Below are positions 8,721-15,281 of a stretch of 20,805 bases of DNA, one piece after another. The stretch is from UBA2160 sp964588665 (lineage in GTDB: Bacteria; Chloroflexota; Dehalococcoidia; Lucifugimonadales; UBA1123): the NCBI GenBank assembly GCA_964588665.1, contig CAZPQQ010000058.1, forward strand, positions 1 to 20,805. Direction: 5' to 3'. Under the pieces are notes generated by a model. That model had not been told where the DNA came from. It made no database searches and worked only from the letters and a program-made list of their open reading frames with translations. The position numbers were made by a program, and so were the translations under genes. Positions within the stretch are counted from its first letter, which is position 1. Each line of letters starts with the position of its first letter.

Positions 8721-8790
8721 AAAACAACGGAGCCGCTCGATCCTCCTCCTGCAGATTGTGCGGAAGGCTGATCGGGCGGCTCCGTTTTCG
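8721..8790. terminator. Bidirectional terminator between convergent genes
   Basis: CGGAGCCGCTCGATC (8728-8742) pairs with GATCGGGCGGCTCCG (8770-8784): 15 pairs, one of them a wobble. TTTT follows on the plus strand (8785-8788), and AAAA precedes on the left (8721-8724), giving a T-run for the minus strand. It lies between the stop codons of the surface-protein gene (+) and the YtxH gene (-), as expected for a shared terminator. The 27-nt loop is long. Confidence 0.8.
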
Positions 8791-8820
8791 TGACTCGATT
8801 TTCGAAAGGGTGGTCGAGCG

Positions 8821-9297
8821 TTAGGCTTTAGGCTCCTCTTCGGTGGCGTCCTGTTGTTCGGCCGTCGGCTCGTCGACTGCCTGTTCCGCGGCGGCTGGCG
8901 CTTCGTCTGTCTGGTCTTCGGCTGTCGCTTCATCGGCCTCGGCGCCGTTGACGTCGATGTCATCGACGCCGCGCCCAGCGCGGGCCATGACGTTCCCGAT
9001 GGCCGCGTCGATGGGCGCTCGGGCTGCGTCGACTGCGCCGGCGCCGCGCTCACGGACCGTTTCCAGCGCAGGGCCGACCCGCTCCGAAACCGTCTCGAAT
9101 GCGGGGCCCATTCGATATCGAAGCCCTGCGGCTGCTTCGTCCGCGCGCGTCCGCAGCAGCTCGCTGCGGTCCCAGAGCTCGGCCCTGGTTTCTGAGCCGG
9201 CCTTGGGCGCCAGAAGCAAGCCTATTAGCGCTCCGATGATGCCGCCTATGAAGAGACCCACCGCGAAGGACCCGCTGCCGTTGTCGTTATTGGCCAT
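8821..9297 (-). CDS. YtxH-domain membrane-associated protein
   Basis: A 158-residue protein of the YtxH type: a Gly-rich hydrophobic helix (about residues 11-30, FIGGIIGALIGLLLAP) directly followed by the signature APKAGSETR. An amphipathic helical stretch comes next, then a long acidic Ala/Glu tail. Members are small envelope proteins of unclear role, often linked to stress. The ATG at 9297 is chosen over an earlier in-frame start because AAAGGAG (plus-strand 9307-9313) sits 9 bp upstream. Its start overlaps the end of the preceding minus-strand gene by 11 bp, so both form one operon. Confidence 0.82.
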   Translation of the reverse strand: MANNDNGSGSFAVGLFIGGIIGALIGLLLAPKAGSETRAELWDRSELLRTRADEAAAGLRYRMGPAFETVSERVGPALETVRERGAGAVDAARAPIDAAIGNVMARAGRGVDDIDVNGAEADEATAEDQTDEAPAAAEQAVDEPTAEQQDATEEEPKA

Positions 9298-9589
9298 CGT
9301 CTTTATCTCCTTTGCGTTTCCGCCCACCGGCCATTCCGGCCAGGAAACCGATAGAGCGGGCCACCATTCGCAGCCCGCGCGGGTGGGATGTAGCCGGCTG
9401 TAACACCTTCTCCGACACCGCTTCGAACATCTCCTCCGCTTTGTGGACGGTGCGACTCGCCGCGCCGAGCAAGCCCAGGATCTTGCGGAATACGATGAGA
9501 AACGTGATCAAGGCCACCGCTAACAGCAAGAGTAGCACTATGTCTCGGACAAGGCCGACAACAATGGCTACGTCTGTGACAGAATCCAA
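9287..9589 (-). CDS. Small single-helix membrane protein
   Basis: A 100-residue protein with one strong N-terminal transmembrane helix (about residues 8-34, rich in Leu/Val/Ile), an amphipathic segment (HKAEEMFEAVSEKV) and a basic tail (GGRKRKGDKDD). I do not recognise a named family with certainty; the layout recalls DUF948-like proteins that often neighbour YtxH genes. The TTG start is supported by GGAGG (CCTCC on the plus strand, 9595-9599) at 5 bp. It overlaps the YtxH gene downstream, which argues that both proteins act together at the membrane. Confidence 0.72.
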   Translation of the reverse strand: MDSVTDVAIVVGLVRDIVLLLLLAVALITFLIVFRKILGLLGAASRTVHKAEEMFEAVSEKVLQPATSHPRGLRMVARSIGFLAGMAGGRKRKGDKDDGQ

Positions 9590-9620
9590 GTCTTCCTCCG
9601 AGTTTGTGGCAACCCCGAAT

Positions 9621-9662
9621 CCATCCTAGCATGGGGGTGTGGCCGCCGCAATGCTAGGATGG
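9621..9662. promoter_or_regulatory. 12-bp inverted repeat overlapping a promoter
   Basis: CCATCCTAGCAT (9621-9632) and ATGCTAGGATGG (9651-9662) are perfect inverted copies around an 18-bp centre. On the minus strand the left arm supplies an extended -10 (TGC followed by TAGGAT), and by symmetry the right arm supplies the same element on the plus strand. The site is 32 bp upstream of the TTG at 9589 and looks like an operator covering a promoter. Confidence 0.55.
9623..9651 (-). promoter_or_regulatory. Extended -10 promoter of the membrane-protein/ytxH operon
   Basis: On the minus strand, TTGCGG (plus 9646-9651) is separated by 17 bp from TAGGAT (plus 9623-9628), which is preceded by TGC as in extended -10 promoters. 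The -35 is weak (3 of 6). The start of transcription near 9616 would give a leader of about 27 nt that includes the GGAGG site. Confidence 0.5.
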
Positions 9663-9701
9663 GCGGTCAAAGCGTCGGTGAATTGCGCGGGCAATGATTA
9701 A

Positions 9702-9726
9702 GGGGGCGTGTAGACGCCGCGCCCCC
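9702..9726 (-). terminator. GC-rich hairpin after the MfnB-TusA gene
   Basis: GGGGGCG (9702-9708) pairs with CGCCCCC (9720-9726). Read on the minus strand it lies 65 bp beyond the stop of the MfnB-like gene and is followed by TTAATCATT, a poor T-run. It is the most likely end of the two-gene minus-strand transcript. Confidence 0.5.
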
Positions 9727-9790
9727 TCTGTCTGGCATTGCATCATGGATGCCCGTCGGGTTGGCAGCACCCGGTGCATCCGAGATTCGA

Positions 9791-10789
9791 CTAGGGCTGG
9801 ATAAGCATTCGCATGGCGCCGGACGGGTCTTTGCGCTGAGTGAGGATCTTGTGTTCGCCGCTCTCCGCCCACACGATGATGTCATACGTGTTGAGCACGT
9901 CGGGAATGATCACCTCGATGAACGAATCCGAGTCGAGGTCAATCTGAGAACCCAGTGCGGCAAGGATTCCAGCGCACGTCTTGCCGGTCCCGTCGATGAC
10001 GACCCACCCGTCGGTCTTGGCGCCGCCGTTGACGCCGCCGATCTTAGGGACGCTGTCGGATGTCGGCCGGACGTCGATCTCACCGGTCTCTCTCAACAGG
10101 ACCTGTCGCTTGAATTCGGCGACCGCGTCTCGGTGTACGAGCGACTTTCTGTCGCCCGTCTGGCATACGGCGCCGCGGACACCGACGATATCGGGATTGA
10201 TTCGAGCTAGCTCGTCCAGGTCTTCCAGCCGGACGTGACCTGAAAGGGCAGTGCTCATACCGAGCTTCTTACCTTCCAGAACCATGGCCCGGAGGTCGGG
10301 CTCGTTGATAAAGTCGAACAGGTTTCTGCCGTCTTTCGTGAGTGTGTCGATCAAGAACCCGTCGCACTTGCCGTCGCGGGCCATGTCCACCGTGTGCTTG
10401 GCGTCGAGGCCGTCGTAGAGCGGGTTGTCCGCGAACAGCGATCCGATCAACTTGGTTTCGAATCCTTCGAGCGCTTCTCGGCACGCGAGAAGGGTCTCCA
10501 CGGCAGCATCGTACTCGGTGTTCATGAAGCCGACCTTCACCGACGTCGCGTCGATGACGCCGGCGGCGTACGCAGCCATGGCAACGGTGCCGACCTGGTT
10601 CGGAACGACCCCGAGCGTGACCGAGGCGTGTCGATCCATGGGAATCGCTTCTCGGACGGCCTTAACCGTCAGAGGATGCGCGGACCCCACGAGGGCTTCC
10701 TGCAGATTCTTGACGTCGACTATGTCCGCTCCGCCGTGGAGGGCTTCAAATGCCTCTTCCAAGTTCTGGACGCTTACCATCAGTATCAT
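9791..10789 (-). CDS. MfnB-like (5-formylfuran-3-yl)methyl phosphate synthase fused to a TusA-like domain
   Basis: Residues 1 to about 240 match MfnB (DUF556/4HFCP synthase), the TIM-barrel enzyme that joins two glyceraldehyde-3-phosphates into a furan phosphate in methanofuran synthesis. The N-terminus MILMVSVQNLEEA and GGADIVDVKN is typical. The catalytic residues known from the archaeal enzyme appear in place: D25, K27, K85, and the DTLTKDG motif with D148 and K152. Unlike the usual length of about 235-240 residues this protein has 332. The extra C-terminal part (about 260-332) resembles TusA sulfur carriers: VVIDGTGKTCAGIL with Cys272 where TusA has its active Cys, then an LIQP end like TusA's LIRK. 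The usual CPxP is CAGI here. The ATG directly follows the upstream TGA, with AGGTG before it. No other methanofuran genes are present, so the true product is unknown. Confidence 0.85.
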   Translation of the reverse strand: MILMVSVQNLEEAFEALHGGADIVDVKNLQEALVGSAHPLTVKAVREAIPMDRHASVTLGVVPNQVGTVAMAAYAAGVIDATSVKVGFMNTEYDAAVETLLACREALEGFETKLIGSLFADNPLYDGLDAKHTVDMARDGKCDGFLIDTLTKDGRNLFDFINEPDLRAMVLEGKKLGMSTALSGHVRLEDLDELARINPDIVGVRGAVCQTGDRKSLVHRDAVAEFKRQVLLRETGEIDVRPTSDSVPKIGGVNGGAKTDGWVVIDGTGKTCAGILAALGSQIDLDSDSFIEVIIPDVLNTYDIIVWAESGEHKILTQRKDPSGAMRMLIQP

Positions 10790-11776
10790 TCAGTTCACCT
10801 GCCCATCGATCTGCTGTTTGGCCGCCGATACGTCTTGCTTCAGCTGGGCCTTTTCGTCGTCTGATAAGTCGGCAAGGGGAGCCCGGACGTGACCGTGAGT
10901 CAGGCCCATCAACTCTCCCCAATACTTGCACATGGAAGCCGGTAGAGCTCCGCCGAACTTCTTGACGGTGTACTGCCACCATTTGTCCGACACATCTTTC
11001 ATTGGCTTGATGTGTGAGTCGTAAAAATCCTTGTCCAGGTCACCGCGCATGGCCTTGTCGATGAACTGCACGTAGTAGTTCTGCTCCGGCGTGTCAAAGC
11101 GCCAATCGGACGTGTTCGCGAACATCACCTGCTGTTCGAATCCCAACTCCTGCCCTTTGAACAGGATCCACTCGTCCGGGGTGCTGATGATCGCGTTCTG
11201 ACCGATCAACTGGTGCGTCTCGATTGAGAGCTCCGGGTTGAAACTCGCTTCCTTGACTCCCACCACGTTTTCGATCGAGCAGATCCGCTCCAGGCCTTGA
11301 GCGCTCATCACTAAGCCGAATTGCGGCGAGTTGTAGTACATGATCGCCATCGGGCTGGCGTCGGCCAACGTTCGGACCCAGTCGATCACCTGTTGTTCGG
11401 TTTTGGTGACGAAGTAGGGCGCAGCGAGAATCAAGAGATCGAACCCGACGTTTTCGGCGTGATGGGCCAGGTCGATCATCGACTTAGCCGAGGTGTGCGT
11501 TACGTGCGCTCCGATGGGCCAGTCTCCGCCGGCTGCATCGGCCACGGTGTCGTATACGCGGAGACGCTCTTCATGGGTCAGGCTCCAGAACTCGCCCATT
11601 CCCCATGTGCAGCCGCCGCCCTGGGTGCCGAGCGATCTGACGCGGGCAACGTTTTGCCTCAAACCGTCCTCGTCCAACTCGTCGTCGTCCGTGAACGGGG
11701 TCATCAACGTGGTCCACTGGCCGCGCAGATTTTCTCGCGCCCAGTCCTTGGCCTCGCTCTTCGTATATTCAGCCAT
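10790..11776 (-). CDS. DHDPS/N-acetylneuraminate lyase superfamily aldolase, divergent
   Basis: A 328-residue TIM-barrel class I aldolase of the DapA/NAL superfamily. The Schiff-base lysine is in VVGVKEAS (K175) and the catalytic Tyr in MYYNSP (Y148). The family's GTTGE motif, which holds the pyruvate carboxylate, reads WGMGE here (58-62), so the Thr pair is lost. The N-terminus (KDWARENLRGQWTTLMTPFT) recalls hydratase-aldolases acting on aromatic pyruvates more than lysine-pathway DapA. SD AAGGAG lies 7 bp upstream of the ATG. The stop abuts the start of the MfnB-TusA gene, so the two enzymes are almost certainly made together. The substrate is unknown; true DapA function is unlikely. Confidence 0.85.
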   Translation of the reverse strand: MAEYTKSEAKDWARENLRGQWTTLMTPFTDDDELDEDGLRQNVARVRSLGTQGGGCTWGMGEFWSLTHEERLRVYDTVADAAGGDWPIGAHVTHTSAKSMIDLAHHAENVGFDLLILAAPYFVTKTEQQVIDWVRTLADASPMAIMYYNSPQFGLVMSAQGLERICSIENVVGVKEASFNPELSIETHQLIGQNAIISTPDEWILFKGQELGFEQQVMFANTSDWRFDTPEQNYYVQFIDKAMRGDLDKDFYDSHIKPMKDVSDKWWQYTVKKFGGALPASMCKYWGELMGLTHGHVRAPLADLSDDEKAQLKQDVSAAKQQIDGQVN

Positions 11777-11851
11777 GCTGCATCTCCTTGGCTGTTATGA
11801 AATCGTCAGATAAGTGCAAGTGTGCTCTCGAATGGCGCCGTGGGCGCGATA

Positions 11852-11880
11852 ATGTTAGCCATGCCCCGAATCCGTGTCAA
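11852..11880 (-). promoter_or_regulatory. Strong promoter of the aldolase/MfnB-TusA operon
   Basis: On the minus strand a perfect TTGACA (plus 11875-11880) is 17 bp from TAACAT (plus 11852-11857). Transcription from about 11845 leaves a leader of about 70 nt before the ATG at 11776. It lies in the 193-bp gap after hemA, which shows that the two-gene unit is transcribed independently of hemA. No further gene is visible in that gap. Confidence 0.72.
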
Positions 11881-11969
11881 CATCGATGATCGGGGTGAGT
11901 CGTGAGGTTTACGTGACATGCTGCGGGGCGCCGGTCCGGCGGTGGCGCGGGGTGTCGGGTCTTCGCCAG

Positions 11970-13235
11970 TCAGCCGTCCTCCTCCCCATCTAACCCGAAC
12001 AGCAGACGAGCTGCGTCCAGTTGAGTGGTGGTGGCTTTGTGTTTCAAGAACATGGTTGGGTCGTGCATGAGACGGTTTACTATCGAACGGGTCATCGCCT
12101 CCAGCACCTCTAGATCGTCTTCAGGCAGCGTGGCCAGTCGCTTCATAGCCCGCTCGAGTTCGTGGCGTCGGATGTCTTCGGCCTGCAATCTGAGCGCGCA
12201 GACGATCGAATCGGAGTCCAGCGATTCCCACCAACGTGCGAACCTGCCCAACTCGTCCTCGACTATCCCTTCGGCGGCGCCGGCCTCCCTCTTTCGATCG
12301 CGCAGGTTTTCTTCCGCGATCGACGAGAGATCGTCGATGTTGAACAGCCGAACGTTCGGCAGCTCAGCCACCGCGGGTTCCACGTCTCTTGGGACGGCAA
12401 GGTCGAACACGAACAATTTGCCGCCGGACCCGTTCGAGGCTTGCAGCGCCTGCGACACCGCGGAAGCCGACAGTATGTACTCGGGCGCGTCGGTGGCGGA
12501 GATGACAATGTCAATCTGCTTGAGCACGCTCGAGATTTCGTCGAAAGGCACGGCCGTTCCGGACAGCTCGGTCGCCAGATCCTGGCTGCGCGCGAGGGTC
12601 CGGTTGGCGATTTGTAGGTTCCGCACTCCCGCGGCGCCCAAAGCCACGGCGACGAGCCTTCCGGCGTCACCCGCCCCAATGAGCAATACCCGCCGGCCCT
12701 CGAGACTGCCCAGTTCTCCCTTGGCAAGCCTGACGCCGGCGTAGCTGATCGAAAGGGGATTGCGGCTGATCTCGGTCTCTTCCCGAACCCGGCGTCCCGA
12801 CTTTACCGCCGCGTGGAACAAGCCGTTCAGCGGCGCGCCCACGCAATCGGCGTGTGACGCGATTGCAAGGGCGTCGCGGACTTGTCCCAGGATCTGTGGT
12901 TCGCCGACTATCATCGAATCGAGCCCGCTCGCGACCCGAAACAGGTGATTCACCGCGTCCTCGTCTACTATGGTGTTGAGGTGAGGCGTGATCGCGTCGC
13001 GGGACAGGCCGTGGAATTCAGCGATGTACCGGGCGATATGCTCGGCCGCTGCATCAGGATTCTCGGCTGTGGCGTACACTTCCGTGCGGTTACAAGTGGA
13101 AAGTATGACCGCCTCACCCACCCGGCGCTTGAGGCCGGGCAGTGCGAGGGATGTCTGTTGCTTGGAAAATGAGACCACCTCGCGCACTTCGAGCGAGGCG
13201 GTCTTGTGGTCGACTCCGACGAGAAGGATTCTCAA
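11970..13235 (-). CDS. hemA: Glutamyl-tRNA reductase
   Basis: Reduces glutamyl-tRNA to glutamate-1-semialdehyde with NADPH, the first step of C5 tetrapyrrole synthesis. The 421-residue length fits the family. Seen in order: the N-terminal VGVDHKTASLEVRE; the catalytic Cys in STCNRTEVY (C48); the GLDSMIVGEPQILGQVRDA motif; a Rossmann NADPH domain with LLIGAGDAGRLVA; and the C-terminal dimerisation helix with RSIVNRLMHDP. The TTG start is chosen because the protein begins directly at strand 1 as in homologues; the ribosome site is weak. rpmB lies 28 bp upstream, so the gene is probably read through from it. Confidence 0.97.
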   Translation of the reverse strand: MRILLVGVDHKTASLEVREVVSFSKQQTSLALPGLKRRVGEAVILSTCNRTEVYATAENPDAAAEHIARYIAEFHGLSRDAITPHLNTIVDEDAVNHLFRVASGLDSMIVGEPQILGQVRDALAIASHADCVGAPLNGLFHAAVKSGRRVREETEISRNPLSISYAGVRLAKGELGSLEGRRVLLIGAGDAGRLVAVALGAAGVRNLQIANRTLARSQDLATELSGTAVPFDEISSVLKQIDIVISATDAPEYILSASAVSQALQASNGSGGKLFVFDLAVPRDVEPAVAELPNVRLFNIDDLSSIAEENLRDRKREAGAAEGIVEDELGRFARWWESLDSDSIVCALRLQAEDIRRHELERAMKRLATLPEDDLEVLEAMTRSIVNRLMHDPTMFLKHKATTTQLDAARLLFGLDGEEDG

Positions 13236-13263
13236 TATTGGTCTCGCAGCTTACGATAGCCGT

Positions 13264-13455
13264 CTAGCCTTGTGTCACCGCCTTGATCTGGGTTCGGAGG
13301 CAACGAGTGCAAATATTGACTTTCCGCGGTGCGCCGTCAACGTATATAGTGGCGCGGTGAACGTTCGCGAACCACCTGGTGCGCGTGTGGCGCTTGGAGT
13401 GGCTGACGTTGTTGCCGGACTGTCCGGCTTTACTGCATATTTCGCATCTGGCCAT
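13264..13455 (-). CDS. rpmB: 50S ribosomal protein L28, zinc-binding form
   Basis: A 63-residue L28. It begins MARCEICSKAGQSGNNVSHS, the standard L28 opening, and has KRHTRTRWFANV in the middle. Two CxxC pairs (C4/C7 and C49/C52) mark the zinc-ribbon (C+) form. The ATG is preceded by AAAGG at about 9 bp. It is upstream of hemA on the same strand and diverges from fakA, an arrangement in which rpmB often neighbours the DAK2-domain gene. I could not identify its own promoter in the 108-bp gap. Confidence 0.96.
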   Translation of the reverse strand: MARCEICSKAGQSGNNVSHSKRHTRTRWFANVHRATIYVDGAPRKVNICTRCLRTQIKAVTQG

Positions 13456-13464
13456 AATATACCT

Positions 13465-13493
13465 TTGACTGAGAAATGGGCTTTGAGTAAAAT
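13465..13493 (+). promoter_or_regulatory. Promoter of the fakA-fakB unit
   Basis: TTGACT (13465-13470) and TAAAAT (13488-13493) are separated by exactly 17 bp. Transcription should begin near 13500, with a leader of about 65 nt that contains the palindrome CGTGATCACG (13535-13544) and the GGAGG ribosome site (13549-13553). The -35 box lies only 10 bp from the rpmB start codon, within the rpmB leader on the opposite strand. Confidence 0.68.
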
Positions 13494-13563
13494 CGGTTCG
13501 CGGCGACTGCGGTCTTTGGTATGTTTGGCGCGCACGTGATCACGCGTCGGAGGCGCGGCGAAT

Positions 13564-15273
13564 TTGTCCAATAAAGATAACATAACGGACTCCCGCACGA
13601 CAACGCGACAAGGCGGAGAGTCACAGCGAACTGGGTCCAACCCGGCCTACGATGGGCAAGACCTCGTCGGCATGTTCGCCGCCGCTCTGGCCTTGATGGA
13701 GCGCAACGTCGGCGTGATCAATCGACTCAACGTGTTTCCCGTTCCCGACGGAGACACCGGGGTCAACATGTACCTGATGCTCAACGATATCGTCGAGCGG
13801 GCCGAAAGCCTGAACAGCTCGTCGGCTGAGACGGTCTCTCGCGAGATGGCCGCGGCCGGTCTGCTGGCAGGGCGTGGGAACAGCGGCGTAATACTCTCGC
13901 AGTTCTTCCAGGGAATCGCCGAGTGCCTGTCAGGGGCGCCCGCCTTCGGCCCACCGGAGATGGCGGCCGCGTTTACCAGAGCGACCGTCCGCTCGTATTC
14001 AGCCATCGGCCATCCGAGGGAAGGGACCATCCTAACGGTAATCCGCGCCGTGGGCGAAGAGGCGCAAGCGACGAGTTCAGGCGCCATGTTGGCGATGTTC
14101 GACGCTGTTTGCGACGCTGCCTACGACGCTGTGGCACGGACGCCGTCGATGCTGGATGTCCTGAGGCAGGCGGGATTGGTGGACGCCGGCGGGTACGGGT
14201 TGTACGTAATGCTTGAAGGAATGCGTCATCACCTGATGGGCTCCGGCGCCACTCTACGAGTGCTTCCCCCGCCGAACCCAGACGGCGCGGACGGGGCGCC
14301 CGACGCCATCTCCGAAGAGTTCCTGGACGAGATCGAGGCCGAAGAGTACGGCTTTTGCACCCAGTATCTTGTCCAAGGCGCTGGGTTGGACGTGGGCGCT
14401 ATCAAAGCGGCGTTGAACGAAATGGGGGAGTCCAGCGTCGTGATCGGTGACACGCAAATCGTCAGGGTGCACGTTCACGCCCTCGACCCCGATCCCATAA
14501 TGGCATATGGACAGAGCTTGGGTGATGTGAGCCACGTCAGCGTCCAGGACATGGACGAACAACGAAGAGAATACTCTCGCCAACGGCGCGCGGAGCTGGA
14601 CGGTCAGCCTGCCGTGGCACCGGTTTCCGTGGTGGCAATCGCCCGAGGCGAAGGGCTGGAAGCCGTGTTCCTGGAAAACGGGGCCACGGCGGTGCTTCCT
14701 GGTGGCGACACAATGAACCCCAGCGTGGGCCAGATATTGGCGGCCGTTGAAGACGCTCCCACCGCTGATGTGATCCTGTTGCCCAATAACGCGAACATCC
14801 TGGCCGCCGCGAACCAGGCGATCGAGTTGTCTTCGAAAAACTTGACGGTCGTGCCCTCGGTGTCGATTCCCCAGGGGATCGCGGCGCTGCTCGAATTCAG
14901 CGCCGAACGTGGGTCTGCGTTGAACGTCTCGGAAATGACAGAGCGATTGTCGGACGTTCGAACAGGCGAGGTCTGCCGGGCGACCCGCACCGTCGAGTTG
15001 GCCGGCGTTGCGGTCGAAGAAGATCAAATCATCGGCCTGGTCGACGGAACGTTGGCAGCATCCGGCGGCGATCCCGGACAGGTCTTAGTCGATGTCGTCC
15101 GTGAAGGAATTGGCGACGAATCCGAGATCGTTACGGTCTTCTGGGGCGAGCTCGTTTCCGAGAGCGAGGCAGAGTTGGCCGTTCGGGAATTGGCCGCGAA
15201 GTTCGTAGACATCGAGGTCGAGGCGATTCAAGGCGGGCAACCTTACTATCACTATCTGGTATCGATGGAATAG
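13564..15273 (+). CDS. fakA: Fatty acid kinase subunit A (DAK2 + DegV-like)
   Basis: Kinase subunit that phosphorylates fatty acids held by FakB, giving acyl-phosphate for phospholipid synthesis. The 569-residue protein has an N-terminal DhaL/DAK2 domain with NVFPVPDGDTGVNM (metal/ATP Asp residues within DGDTG, 62-66) and GRGNSGVILSQ (from G103). A central domain starts at EEYGFCTQYLV, and a C-terminal DegV-like domain contains LPNNANILAAA. GGAGG stands 10 bp before the TTG start. The first 30 residues are polar and probably disordered. It is followed after 8 bp by fakB, matching the known two-component enzyme. Confidence 0.92.
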   Translation: MSNKDNITDSRTTTRQGGESQRTGSNPAYDGQDLVGMFAAALALMERNVGVINRLNVFPVPDGDTGVNMYLMLNDIVERAESLNSSSAETVSREMAAAGLLAGRGNSGVILSQFFQGIAECLSGAPAFGPPEMAAAFTRATVRSYSAIGHPREGTILTVIRAVGEEAQATSSGAMLAMFDAVCDAAYDAVARTPSMLDVLRQAGLVDAGGYGLYVMLEGMRHHLMGSGATLRVLPPPNPDGADGAPDAISEEFLDEIEAEEYGFCTQYLVQGAGLDVGAIKAALNEMGESSVVIGDTQIVRVHVHALDPDPIMAYGQSLGDVSHVSVQDMDEQRREYSRQRRAELDGQPAVAPVSVVAIARGEGLEAVFLENGATAVLPGGDTMNPSVGQILAAVEDAPTADVILLPNNANILAAANQAIELSSKNLTVVPSVSIPQGIAALLEFSAERGSALNVSEMTERLSDVRTGEVCRATRTVELAGVAVEEDQIIGLVDGTLAASGGDPGQVLVDVVREGIGDESEIVTVFWGELVSESEAELAVRELAAKFVDIEVEAIQGGQPYYHYLVSME

Positions 15274-15281
15274 AGGTGGAC

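Noticed and set aside
9654..9885. Two 72-codon minus-strand frames between the mfnB-like gene and the small membrane gene
   Set aside because: They overlap the hairpin and the 3' end of the mfnB-like gene in the wrong frame and look non-coding.
9791..10789. A methanofuran or one-carbon gene cluster
   Set aside because: Only the MfnB-like gene is present; no mfnA, mfnD, mfnE, mfnF, formylmethanofuran or H4MPT genes appear in the window.
10790..11776. dapA assignment for the aldolase
   Set aside because: The GTTGE motif is lost and no lysine-pathway genes are adjacent, so only superfamily membership is claimed.
12025..12744. 239-codon plus-strand frame opposite hemA
   Set aside because: Ser/Arg/Ala-rich shadow of a well-supported hemA gene.
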